NCBI GenBank assembly: GCA_036571765.1
Contig: BROE01000028.1
Coordinates: 3,364,811-3,428,810, forward strand
Source of the DNA: Plecoglossus altivelis
Lineage: Eukaryota > Chordata > Actinopteri > Osmeriformes > Plecoglossidae
Direction of reading: 5' to 3'
Length of the DNA: 64,000 bases
A program made the position numbers and the translations under genes. Positions 46,201 through 55,635 of the stretch are shown here, piece after piece; within the stretch, counting starts at the first letter, position 1; every line of letters begins with the position of its first letter. The notes beneath the pieces were generated by a model, which saw nothing but the letters and a program-made list of their open reading frames with translations, was not told the DNA's origin and made no database searches.

Positions 46201-46696
46201 TTGTGTAATCAAAATATAGAGAGAAAAAAAAACTATTCAAATGACTTTAAAGGATGTTATTCTATTCAACTTTCCTTTTGACTCATTTCGTCTTTCGCTG
46301 ACATGTTGGGGAGATTCACAGCAAGTCATTTCTCAATCTTACCTACAGTAGACGGTGTACGCACTTGTTGGTGCCATTAGCATAACCGTTACAATAGGGG
46401 AACTAAACCTCTCTTTGTATCTGAGTCCGTTTGTCTCTTGCTCTCTTTCAACGCCCCATCTTCACGATGCATCCAGTGAATATCCGCGGATCCGCGACAG
46501 CGATACTGTCATATTATCGATCTTGTTGTAGCCGGCAGACGGACAGTGGAGTAGACTGCAAGTCGAGTGTGACTGACAGAGGAAATAGTGATGTTCTACT
46601 TACTGCTGCGGTGCTTTGTGGACCAGGGCTTCCGGCTCTGCTTTTCTTGGAGATAGACGGTGTCTTGATCAAATCCCGTTTCTTCCTGGAGAACAT
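31468..46696 (-). CDS. arhgap45: Rho GTPase-activating protein 45 (HMHA1)
   Basis: ARHGAP45 stimulates GTP hydrolysis by Rac/Rho GTPases and binds curved membrane. Coding exons in order: 46604-46696 or 45920-46048, 44325-44727, 41661-41804, 41367-41451, 40117-40189, 39528-39597, 39285-39419, 38978-39039, 38019-38124, 37763-37843, 37374-37538, 36672-36809, 36139-36329, 35734-35852, 35417-35503, 35197-35298, 34949-35112, 34385-34573, 34091-34228, 33683-33948, 33090-33321, 32710-32815, 31468-31988. With the second first exon the product is about 1235 residues. Order of domains: Ser/Pro N-terminus, F-BAR, linker, C1 zinc finger, RhoGAP, acidic tail ending REAEFV. All phases close except exon 38019-38124, which appears to lack two bases. 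Exon 41661-41804 is also present inverted at 42477-42620. Identity is clear by block-by-block similarity to mammalian HMHA1. Confidence 0.95.
31990..32325. repeat. GAG/GGAGGA polypurine tract against the last arhgap45 acceptor
   Basis: About 335 bp of almost pure purine on the plus strand abuts the acceptor of exon 31468-31988, so the pre-mRNA carries a very long C/U tract before the AG. Open frames encoding poly-Glu arise from it and are not genes. Confidence 0.9.
32491..32692. mobile_element. hAT-like MITE copy 2
   Basis: A 202-bp element starts CAGGGGTCTCCAATCC and ends GGATTGGAGACCCCTG with long inverted repeats, like the copies at 1445 and 42035. Flanking octamers GTCTATAC (32483-32490) and ATCTATAT (32693-32700) match at six of eight positions, a decayed target-site duplication. 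It sits in the arhgap45 intron just downstream of exon 32710-32815. Confidence 0.85.
33090..34573 (-). other. arhgap45: arhgap45 RhoGAP domain exons
   Basis: Exons 34385-34573, 34091-34228, 33683-33948 and 33090-33321. The arginine finger lies in GIYRVNG (Arg near residue 819 of the longer model) at the start of exon 34091-34228. The conserved Asn and surrounding motif are in MSPSNLGIVFGPSLMRPRPT in exon 33090-33321. The loop encoded by 33683-33948 carries a Gly/Pro-rich insert (GGPEGEEAGTGGPGAGRGPE) that is species-variable in this family. All residues needed for GAP activity appear present. Confidence 0.92.
33322..33560. repeat. GA-rich tract in arhgap45 intron
   Basis: GGGAGGGAGAGAGA-type purine repeat directly upstream, in transcript sense, of exon 33090-33321. 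Confidence 0.85.
34385..35112 (-). other. arhgap45: arhgap45 C1 zinc-binding domain exons
   Basis: Exons 34949-35112 and 34385-34573 together carry H (in LTHRMKK), CRECDSY, ECEECF, ACHKRC and IQCGH, i.e. the His/Cys pattern of an atypical C1 domain (two zinc ions) at about residues 725-772. The splice site falls in the middle of the domain, between the third pair of cysteines. Confidence 0.9.
35905..36000. repeat. 22-bp minisatellite containing CTAACCC heptamers
   Basis: About four to five units of CCGAGACCTAACCCAACCTAAC lie in the intron between exons 35734-35852 and 36139-36329. Each unit has telomere-like CCTAACC words, but the unit is not a telomere repeat. Confidence 0.85.
36345..37225. 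repeat. GA, TG and CACATGTTACACAC minisatellites around arhgap45 exon 36672-36809
   Basis: 36345-36475 GA/GTGTGAGAGAGG; 36530-36668 TGTGTGTGTCAGCGCC units (about 28 bp, five copies); 36815-37225 CACACATGTTACACACATGC-type units. The exon is embedded between them. Confidence 0.85.
38125..38890. repeat. GA-rich polypurine tracts with a duplicated 70-bp spacer
   Basis: 38125-38415 and 38530-38890 are GGAGAAGAGG-type tracts. Between and after them, 38450-38520 and 38890-38965 share the words GGACCATACCAA, GTACTTAAT and TCCGAAGCC, so a unit of spacer plus purine tract was duplicated. Confidence 0.82.
39905..40335. repeat. TG, TCC and CA microsatellites flanking arhgap45 exon 40117-40189
   Basis: TG tract at 39924-39953, TCC/CTCCTCC tract at 40063-40110 immediately at the donor side, and a 100-bp CA tract at 40233-40335 upstream of the acceptor. 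Confidence 0.85.
40336..41366. repeat. arhgap45 intron with GTGAGGGAGAGATGAGGGG minisatellite
   Basis: 40340-40970 is unique intron with no exon seen (a poly-A run near 40678). About 40975-41345 is a 20-30-bp minisatellite built from GTGAGGGAGAGATGAGGGGT and TAGTGGGTGAGG, about 14 units with variants. Confidence 0.82.
42035..42246. mobile_element. hAT-like MITE copy 3, at the centre of the palindrome
   Basis: It starts CAGGGGTCTCCAATCC and ends GGATTGGAGAACCCTG. Its own two halves differ at several positions, so they are natural imperfect inverted repeats. The octamer before it is CTTTAGAG; after it comes CTCTAAAG, the reverse complement instead of the direct repeat a hAT insertion would leave. 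Confidence 0.85.
42477..42620 (+). pseudogene. Inverted second copy of arhgap45 exon 3
   Basis: Exact reverse-oriented duplicate of exon 41661-41804, encoding DKQESRRPVAHV to ISKVK on the plus strand with the same splice borders. It is on the wrong strand for arhgap45, lies in the palindrome arm and abuts a gap. It is most likely an assembly artefact; if real it is a non-functional exon copy. Confidence 0.85.
42635..43350. other. Assembly gap
   Basis: A run of N, 716 bases, in the arhgap45 intron between exons 44325-44727 and 41661-41804, followed by GA-rich repeat. Confidence 0.99.
43351..44324. other. arhgap45 intron with GA and TG repeats
   Basis: 43351-43520 is GA/GATA-type repeat, 43608-43660 and 44112-44295 are TG-rich tracts. 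43670-44100 is unique with no exon seen. Confidence 0.75.
44740..45245. repeat. GAGACAGA tract and 11-bp GTGTGAGGACT minisatellite
   Basis: 44740-45060 is GAGAGAGACAGAAAGAGGCAG-type repeat upstream (transcript sense) of exon 44325-44727. About 45080-45245 is a tandem of the 11-bp unit GTGTGAGGACT or GTGTGAGGATT, about 15 copies. Confidence 0.88.
45920..46048 (-). CDS. arhgap45: arhgap45 alternative first coding exon (proximal)
   Basis: ATG at 46048 opens 43 codons starting MLKRAGKSSYNPYSTGQRVK and ending RPNVLLKQ before a GTGAGT donor. It leaves phase 0, matching exon 44325-44727 (LSILQELPRRDG). It is basic and has no stop. A second promoter between 46048 and 46600 is implied. Confidence 0.75.
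46604..46696 (-). CDS. arhgap45: arhgap45 alternative first coding exon (distal)
   Basis: ATG at 46696 opens MFSRKKRDLIKTPSISKKSR, then AGSPGPQSTAA and a GTAAGT donor, phase 0. This closely matches the N-terminus of the main mammalian HMHA1 isoform (MFSRKKRELMKTPSIS). The frame stays open upstream, so the start is chosen by homology. Confidence 0.85.
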
Positions 46697-46940
46697 CTTC
46701 AAAGTACCTTTGCCGTCCATCCCGACTACTTTTTTCAACTTAACGGACAGCCCCCCCACCCACCCCCCGAATCTCCACTTAAGTGCGCAGCCACTTACGG
46801 GCACTTCTATGCCATTAAATCCAACCGTCAGGCACGTTAAGGTTCTCTCTCGCTTCCTCGTGTTGTCACACATTGAACGCGCAGGCTCACTGACAGCTCA
46901 CCACCAACAGTCAGTGTAGCCGCCGCATCCGCTTAACGTT

Positions 46941-46993
<53 letters not shown>

Positions 46994-47860
46994 GGAAGAG
47001 CCTCGCGTAGAGATCGGACCGCATCTCTTGTATTTACATGTGTTCAGTCAATCGAGAAACTATAAAAACACGTTCGAACTTGTATTTAGTCTGAGTGATA
47101 CTGCAACTACACTCAAACGATGTGATGTCTGAAACGGGATAAACTGGCATGTTTTACTGCCTGAGTGTGTGAGCCAGGATGAACACACACTTCTCTGCAG
47201 ACGGCGCTACGCACTAATCAAGCGGAGGCCGCTGGCAGCACCTGTGTTTTGATCATGTGACCAACTCCCCATGAACCCAACCCCGCCTATCTCACCTTTA
47301 ATGTGCTCCGAATGTAAACCCAGTTTCAACAGTCAACTCTCCGCTTTCTCGGCCTCACCCATCGACGTCAGTTACCTCTTTTTTCTTCGTCTGATGTAAC
47401 GAGGAAACATTTCGAATCGATAAAGCACAATCGGCCAAAAAGGCAGGTATGCGGTCTTCAAGTTGCGCATGAACATTTTAGATCAGCAGCACAATTTTTT
47501 GTTAAGTAATTATTTTAAGACAGAAGTTTAATTTGACTTATTTCGGATAATTGTCTGCGACAAATCAGATTTTATTATCACATTAAAATACCCTTTTCAA
47601 ACCAAGATTATGTATTTCTTAATTCAATAATCCAGACAGGGTTTTATTTATATACAAGTGATTGAACGTACTAAACTTTATTGAAGCCAGTCACATCTAT
47701 ACAAACTGAGGGTGATTCAACAGGGCCACAATAACCAGCAGCCATTCACACAGCCTTTCTCAAACTTTGGTTTCATTCTCCCCTCTGAACCTAAAGTTCA
47801 GAGGTTGTCAAGAATAATCCAAGGTGGCAGCACTATGTGAATAAAACTGCAGAAAACCTT
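46697..47860. other. arhgap45 upstream region and spacer to tjp3
   Basis: This holds the distal arhgap45 promoter and 5' UTR; a CT microsatellite at 46946-46991 lies about 250 bp upstream of the distal ATG. From 47400 the sequence is AT-rich and non-coding up to the tjp3 polyadenylation signal. Confidence 0.6.
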
Positions 47861-47866
47861 TTTATT
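47861..47866 (-). other. tjp3: Polyadenylation signal of tjp3
   Basis: TTTATT on the plus strand is AATAAA on the minus strand, about 320 bp after the tjp3 stop codon at 48188. Further candidates lie near 47642 and 47677. Confidence 0.65.
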
Positions 47867-48187
47867 AAAAAGACATAAGAAAATATAAAATATTTGCTTC
47901 ACGAGAATCCGTATAAATACTAAACCCTTAAAAATAATAATTAAAGAAGGAGAGGCTTCACCTTAATTCCAAATCTAAAACAGTGGTAATCTTCCAGACA
48001 GCTGAGGTATTCATCTGAACCAACACATTGAAAGAGAAGAGGCGAAGAGGAGTTTGATGAGAGCTCCCAGGTGAGACATCCACATGACTCAGCGCAAAAT
48101 GACATCAGGTTCTGCTTCCGGAACAGTGGAATTCTAGTTCTGGAACAGTTATCATAAATGGAAAGTTCTAGATCTGGAGTCCAGTAT

Positions 48188-49178
48188 TCAGAGTTCCGTG
48201 GCAGGACCCCATTCGAAATCCTCCACCTCGTTGTTGTCGGAACTGTCGCTTCCATGGATCTGTGAGCGTCGGTATTGGACGGCCTGGTGGTGGGCGAGCC
48301 TATCAGAGGGAGAGGATGACTGCGTTGAATTCTCTGACCACGCTTACTGGGTCAGTCTAGTCAACTTCAGCCCTTTCCAGACAGTCGTGTTATTGAGTGT
48401 AGACGCTCACGTGGCTGATGTACTTACACAATAAACGAAGGAGATTTCCTGTCTTGTGGTTCCGCAGCGCGGGCCTGAAAGACAAGGACACCATGACAAA
48501 AGTGTGACGCAATACCAACCCTTCTGTCCTATACCAAGGTTCAAAACACCACACAAAACACGACGCAAAACACACCGCAAAACACACAACAATGATGTAT
48601 TTGAAACGGGTAAACATCAGAAAACAGTCAGTAAAGCCCCTGTCCCGTCTCCGCAGTACCTGCAGTAGTTTATCCTCGATGACCGACAGGGTGACAGCCT
48701 CGGGGCTCTCTGCTCGCGGTGGCTCCAGGACAGGCAAAGGGTCCGGGGCCCGGAAATCTGGCGGGCCTTCGGAGAGGGCCGGATCCATGGCGCTGAAGTC
48801 CGAGTCGGAGAAGCTGCGATGGGAGGGGGGGTAGGCCTCGTCCACGTCTTGGGGAGGGGGGCTGTCCTGCTGGTAGAGCTGCGACCTGGGCTGTGGCACC
48901 TCCATCAGGGGAGGGACCTCCCTCTCAGGCTCCGCCTCGGGGCTGTGGTGCCCAGACGCTGGCTCCGAGGAGCGGGCCAGCGCCGCGCCCGCTGACCTGG
49001 ACGTGCGGAGCTTTTCGGGGCTGGCGTGAGGTTCCTCCAGGTCCTCACCGTCGGTGTAGGCCTCTCCGTCGGTGAAGGCCTCTCCGTCGGTGTCCTCCAG
49101 ATCGCTGGCTGCGCTCAGGTAGTCAGACTGGGTGTGTTCCAACGCCTCCAGGTCGTCGCCGTCGCCGCCGGCCTCCAA
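48188..49178 (-). other. tjp3: tjp3 C-terminal acidic tail exons
   Basis: Exon 48660-49178 (173 codons) holds an acidic region with the short tandem TDGEAFTDGEAYTDGEDLEE, also typical of mammalian ZO-3. Exons 48428-48474 and 48188-48299 add QYRRSQIHGSDSSDNNEVED and the final FEWGPATEL before TGA at 48190-48188. Confidence 0.92.
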
Positions 49179-52100
49179 CTGCGACACAGACAGGAAGTTA
49201 AGCAGCGTCGTCACGACGACGGTCGCCCTAGCGAGGTGAAGACGGAGCTCGAGCGATAGCAGAACGATTAAAACAACGTTTCCAAACACGGCACCTACAA
49301 CTACTTGTGTTCTCGACGCCATGTCGATCACATGACCATGAACGCAGCTCAGAAACTGACAGCCCTCACGTCCCTACCCCCCGTAGATTAGGACGTTCAG
49401 ATGGACGTCTGAAAACCAGAATCTCCTTGTTACGTTGTGATGAGTTGGACTGTGGGACTGGGAGGGCGGAGCCAAGTCTTACCGTGACCTCTGACACCCA
49501 GACTGGCTTAGCTTGCTGATGGCGGATCTTGTCCTTCAGAACATCGTACCAAACGTTGGAGCTGGGCTGGAGGTCGATGCAGGCTGGAGGGGAGACAGAC
49601 GAAGACCACCAGTTGATCATTTGTAAACGAGGACATTAGAGCGAGTCATCACTTGTTTTGTATGACCTGGGTATTCCATGTTCATATATTCATCTGTATG
49701 ACACTTTGGTCTACTTTTGGTTGTTTGAAAGTGCTCTATGAATAAAGTTTGATCTATAGATTGTTAACAATAAAGCTCTAGAGTGTCTCCTCTTCCTCCT
49801 CCTCCTTCTCCTCTTCCTCCTCCTCCTCTGAAGAAGCGACAAGCCCCTGCTAAGAGCTAGCAGGTGGTGTTTAGCGTGAAGGCGTCCATCTTACCTGCGA
49901 ACAGATGACTGCAGTGCTTCCTCATCTTAAGGGCCTGAGCGTACAGGCGCCTGGAGCTCTTGTTGGACTTGGGACAGAGCCTCTGCCTCATGGCCTTGAC
50001 GTCCTTACGGCTGTGGGGATCCAGGAAGAGCACCATGGGGTGGTACTGGATGTAGTTCAGCCTCTCCACTGCAGTGGGCGTGATGTCCAGCAGGGGGTGC
50101 TTGTCCTGGGGGAGGGGAACGCGACCAGAGGGAAAGAGGAAGTTTTGCTTTGGGAGTCTAACATAGTTCCCTTTTACTGTTGTCACTCAAACTTAACATC
50201 AGACGTCTGCTTTTGAGTCACGAGAACAAAGCTAAAGTAGGTATTGTTATCAAAAGAACTTGACATTGACAGGAATTAGAATATGCTGATCGAACTGATC
50301 AGGATTTTTCTTTTTTCTAAATACACGTAAACCCCTCCCACTCCTTGAACGCCGAACCCCCGCTGCCACCACCCCCCCCCCCGAAAAACGAAACAGTGTG
50401 TTCACCTTCTCTGCAATCCTTCTGACAGTGTCTAGTTTGATGACGGTGGAGCCTCCATCGCCACCTCCACCTCGAGGGACCATGTCTGCGAGGGCGAGCG
50501 AGGGCAGGCCGGAGAGAGAGAGGGAGCTTTTAGTTTCACTGAGATCTTAACAAGGCCAAAACTGCTCCGTCATTCCACCTCGTGTGACGAGGACATTGCA
50601 TACCTGCCACCTCAAAGTTATCAGGCATGTCGCTGGCCAGCTTCTGCATGGCGACGTCGTTCAAAGGACCCAGGATGACGATGGGCCGTTTGAAATTGGC
50701 TGTAAAAAAAAAAAAAAAAGGATTCGAAGCCGTTACAAACTGCTTTTTGTTAACAACATCTGTTACCGAAAACAAACAGAAAGGTTTTAGGGGAGAAAAA
50801 TACAAATCAAACATTCTGGAACCTTCTCTAAGCAACACTCTCTCATAGGCTGGGAATTTCCCCTGGATGGTCAGCTGCAGGAGGTCGTCTCGCGTCCGAC
50901 GGACGTTCTTTTTGCCCCCTCTGAGTCCCCGTAGCTTCCAGAACTCTGCCCTGGGTCCAGACACCTGCTTCTCAGTGCTGCTGCCTCGGTTAGCCTGCTC
51001 CAGACTAGCCAGAGTCTCCGCCCTGACAGACACCAGGAGGGAAACACATGATTAGAGCTGCAAATGTGGGGACAAAGAGAGAGACAGAGCGAGAGAGACA
51101 AAGAGAGAGCGAGAGTCAGAGAAAGAACAAGAGACAGAGAGAGCGAGAGAGAGAGCAAGAGAGACAGAGCGAGAGAGAGTCAGAGAAAGAACGAGAGCGA
51201 GAGAGAGAGTGAGAGACGGAGCTAGAGAGACGGCGCGAGAGAGACGGCGCGAGAGAGACGGCGCGAGAGAGACGGCGTGAGAGACAGAGAGAGAAAGAGT
51301 GAGAGAGAATAATAATGTGGTGGTGGTGGTCTAACCTGCCCTGGTTGGGGATAGTTCCCCTATCCAGCTCATGCAGATCGTTCCCCATGCGGATGACCAG
51401 CCATTTCCCCAGCTTGCCCCTGTACATGGTGTCTACCACCCTGAACACCTCTCCCCTGGTGAAGCTGAGGCTCCTGGTATCTTCTGCCTCGTAGTCGTAG
51501 TGAGCTCGGATGTAGAACGAGTCTCCCAGGTTAGACTTGAGGATCTTCTTGTACACTGAAATGGGACAACAGAGCAGGAAGTCGCTTTAGTTTGAATGGC
51601 GCTGCTGGTCAAGGCGTTGCCATGACACCGTCCATCGCCGCGGCGTGGCTATGACGCGGCGTGGCTATGACGCGGTGCGGCGTTGCTATGGGTGAGAGAG
51701 GAGCTTACGATCCATCTTGTTCTGAGTGCGGATGTCCACCCGCTCGCCTCGCTTGGCGTTGAGCAGGAACAAGGCTGCCTCCTCTCTGGTAAAATGACTG
51801 AAGTCCACCCCATTCACCTAAACCCAGAACACACAGAGCGTGTAAACACACACGAACACGTCCAAGAAAACCCCACTAACATCGGACTCTTATTTTGACG
51901 TAGAAATCACCTGAAAGCGGAACAGAATGCCAGCTGTGAGTTTACCTGCATGATCTGATCTCCCTCCTTCATGCCCTGGTCCTGGGCGGGGCTGTTCGGC
52001 TGAACCCCGCCCACAAAGATGCCCACGTCGTTGCCCCCCACCAGCCGGAGACCAACGCTGCCCTCCTTCACGAAGGATACCGTGTTGAGGTCAGAGCTGT

Positions 52101-53498
52101 ACCTGGGGGGGGGGGGGGGGGGGGAGGAAGGAAGGAAGGGAGGGAAGGAAGGAACGAAGGAAGGGAGGGAAGGAAGGAAAGATGGAAGGAAGGGAGGGAG
52201 AGTACGAAGGGAAGGGAAGGAAGGAAAGATGGAAGGAAGGGAGGGAGGGTAGGAAGGGGAGGGAAGGGAAGGAAGGAAAGATGGAAGGAAGAGAGGGAGA
52301 GTAGGAAGGGAAGGGAAGGAAGGAAAGATGGAAGGAAGGGAGGGAGGGTAGAAAGGGGAGGGAAGGGAAGGAAGGAAAGATGGAAGGAAGAGAGGGAGAG
52401 CAAGAGCGATGATGAGCATGCACTGCCACCACCCGAATGGCTTCCCTCGTAGTGATGAGGTTAGACAGGAAGCGCTTCGGACGATCTCTGCCCGCCCGTG
52501 TGTCCGAATGAGGGGATACTTACCCCAGGTTGGGCGTGGGGTAGGAGTCAGGGGGCAGGGAGTACAAGGGCTCCTCTTCTGTCTTGGCTGAAAGACAAAA
52601 AGGATGGTTATGCTCCTGCTGGACTTTAATGTTCAGGTACTGAAGAGCAGCTGGAAGAGAGAGAACGCTCACCGTACGCTGGTGGCTCTGTTTTCACTGA
52701 CACTCCAGACACAATCCCATTGGCTCGGGGAAAGCTGTTCAAACAGAGCAAGGGAAAACAGTTTGACAGGGCTCGGTTCTGGTGGTCTGCGTGTCGATGG
52801 CCGGTAACTGACGGTCTGTTTTGAGGTGCGAGCGTGTGGTTTACCTGCGGTTGCTGTCTGTGCTGCCAGACCTTCTAGGAAGCGAGGGAGCGCGCTCGGA
52901 GTCGGAGGAATCTGACGACGGCACAGAAACGTATCAGCATTGACGTGTTAGTGGGACATCACCATGGCAACCCAGAACTAGGGGAAGAGGGAGGGACACA
53001 CACACACACAGGGGGGGGGGGGGGGAGGGGGGGGTTGGGGGCACTGGACCTTCACGGGGGCGTCTAATGGGGGTCGGGGTTCGACGAGAAGACTCCTGTT
53101 TCACTGCTACAGATGACGGCCTCACGTCTGGGAGAACTCTGCGTCAGACAATTGGAAACGGTTTTGGAAATCGGATGTCATGACATGACTACGTTGAAAA
53201 TAAAACCCCGATTATTTGCTGAAATGATTTCAGTCATCCCTTCCTTACTTGTATTTGTTGCTGCGGGGCCCCTTAGAGCCATCGCTGTCTGGGGAGTCCC
53301 TGGCAGGCACAGAGGCGTAGCTGGGCTCGGAGTCCGAGTCCGAGTCCGAGCGCGCTGTGGAGACACGCACACACATGCACACACGCGCACGCGCACACAC
53401 GCACACACACACACACAGTCAACAATCACATGCCATCGGAAGTTTCTGGTGTGTTGGTCCTTGACTCGCTACAATGAAAAGGCAAATATGACATTGCT

Positions 53499-53556
<58 letters not shown>

Positions 53557-53665
53557 AGTCACCAACACATAGTGAAACTCTCACACACACACACACACAC
53601 ACAGTCACCAACACATAGTGAAACACTCACCCACACACACAGTCACCAACACCTAGTGAAACACA

Positions 53666-53710
<45 letters not shown>

Positions 53711-55569
53711 TTGGCTTGTGGCGGGATGCTGTTGGACACACTGGGGGCCCTCCAGTGTGGAGGCTCCACCTGGGGCTGCTGGGATACGTCTGGGAGGACT
53801 CTGGAAGAGAGGGAGGAAGGGAGTGAGGGAGGAGGAAGACAACTCAGTTACGTGTGGACAGGGGACCCCGAGGCCAATGTGATTATCTTGAGAGCACGAG
53901 ATGCTGTAATATTCACCTCAGTTTCTCAGGGCCAGCTCTTTCTCTCTCTCTCTCTCATTGCACCAGAATCAAAAGACTGATTACAGTTAATCAACAAGAG
54001 TAGGGGGTTCAACATCAAGCATCCATGATTTCTCTGGTCGTGCATGTGACAGGTTTCACGCCACACGGCGTTTGTTTCAGCTAAACATGCATTAGACGTG
54101 ATAAGGAATAAACTGCCCCGATATTTGCGTGATCATGCCAGAGGTGATACGAAGGGATGTCATTTTGTGATCAGAGGGTTTTTGAAATCTGTGACCTTAG
54201 ACTCCTCCTTCTGTACTTTGACCTTTTAACCACCCTAGGTGGACTTAACACAAGCCACATATCACTAGAGGGAGATTCTCGGAATAAATTGCTTTTATTT
54301 ATCAAACAAGACCACAAGAGTAACAGAAACACAACATGCATCATGGGTACACGAAGGAACTGAAACACTACACACAAATGGAGATGATCACCCCTCCCCC
54401 AAAACAAACAAACGTGTTTAAAACCCAACTCAAACCACAAACACAAAGTGGACAGGAAGGTTAACGAAGGGAGGCAGTGGTCGTTCAGTGCCCCAGTCCA
54501 GGGGCTCTCGCTGGGGCTGGAGGGGACGGGAGGGCAGGGTACTAGGGTGGTAGGTGAGGTGTAGGGGGGCAGGGGGGGGGGCGTGCCTCATCTGTACCTG
54601 TATCTGTCCCTGGTGTCCTGGCTGTGGGGGGTGCCCTGTCTCAGGGGGGGGCCGGAGCTACCATCTGACTCTGACTCGGAGTCTGGAGCCAGAGGAAATT
54701 AAAGGGGGAGGGAGAGAGGGAGAAAGAGAGAGGGGGAGAGAGAGAGAGAGAGAGGAAGAAAAGGGGGAGGAAGAGAGGGAGAAAGAGAGAGGGGGAGAAA
54801 GAGAGAGAGAGAGAGGAAGAAAAGGGGGAGGAAGAGAGAGAGAGCGAGAGAGAGAGAGAGGAAGAAAAGGGGGAGGAAGAGAGAGAGAGTGAGATAGGAA
54901 GAAAAGGGGGAGGAAGAGAGAGAGAGAGTGAGAGCGCGAGAGGAGAAAAAGAGAGAGGAATAAAAGAAAGAGAGAGGAAGAGAAAGAGAGAGTCATGACT
55001 TGGCATTCATAGTACTTGGTGTTCAACTGTGTGGGTGTAGGTTGGGGTATACTGTTGGTGCAGGTGTGTAGGTAGGGTATACTGTTGGTGCAGGTGTGTC
55101 AGGGCAGGTGGGGGGGGCTGACCTGGAGGTGGTACTCTGACAGGAGAAGACACCCTACGAGGGGGCTCCTGGCGGACCATGATGGGGGAGGCTCTTGCCC
55201 CGGGGGGAGGCAGGTCAGGGAGAACTCTGTAGGGGAGAGAGGAGACAGAGAGAGGTATGAGGGGATGGAAGTGTTGAGGAAATGGGTGAGAAGAGGATGG
55301 GAGAATGTGGTCTCCTCCTCCGTGTCTCCGCCTGGCCAGGTGCATACTTGTATCTGGAGTAGTCGTTAGAGCGAGGGCTCTCCTTGCGGGAGGCAGGGGG
55401 GGATGCGCTGCGGTCCGAGTCCGATTCAGACACCGCCTTCCTGGGGCGTGAGGACGTGCGCGTGGCCTGGGAGGTCATGGAGACCGTGGAAGGAGCCCGG
55501 GGAGCGCTCCAGTTCTGAGGGACGGGGGCTGCTCTGGGGTTGGGGAGGGTGGAGACTCCTGACAGGGCC

Positions 55570-55635
<66 letters not shown>

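Noticed and set aside
48390..49331. A single 313-codon minus-strand gene
   Set aside because: It is the tjp3 exon 48660-49178 extended into introns on both sides; splice sites and phases define the exon.
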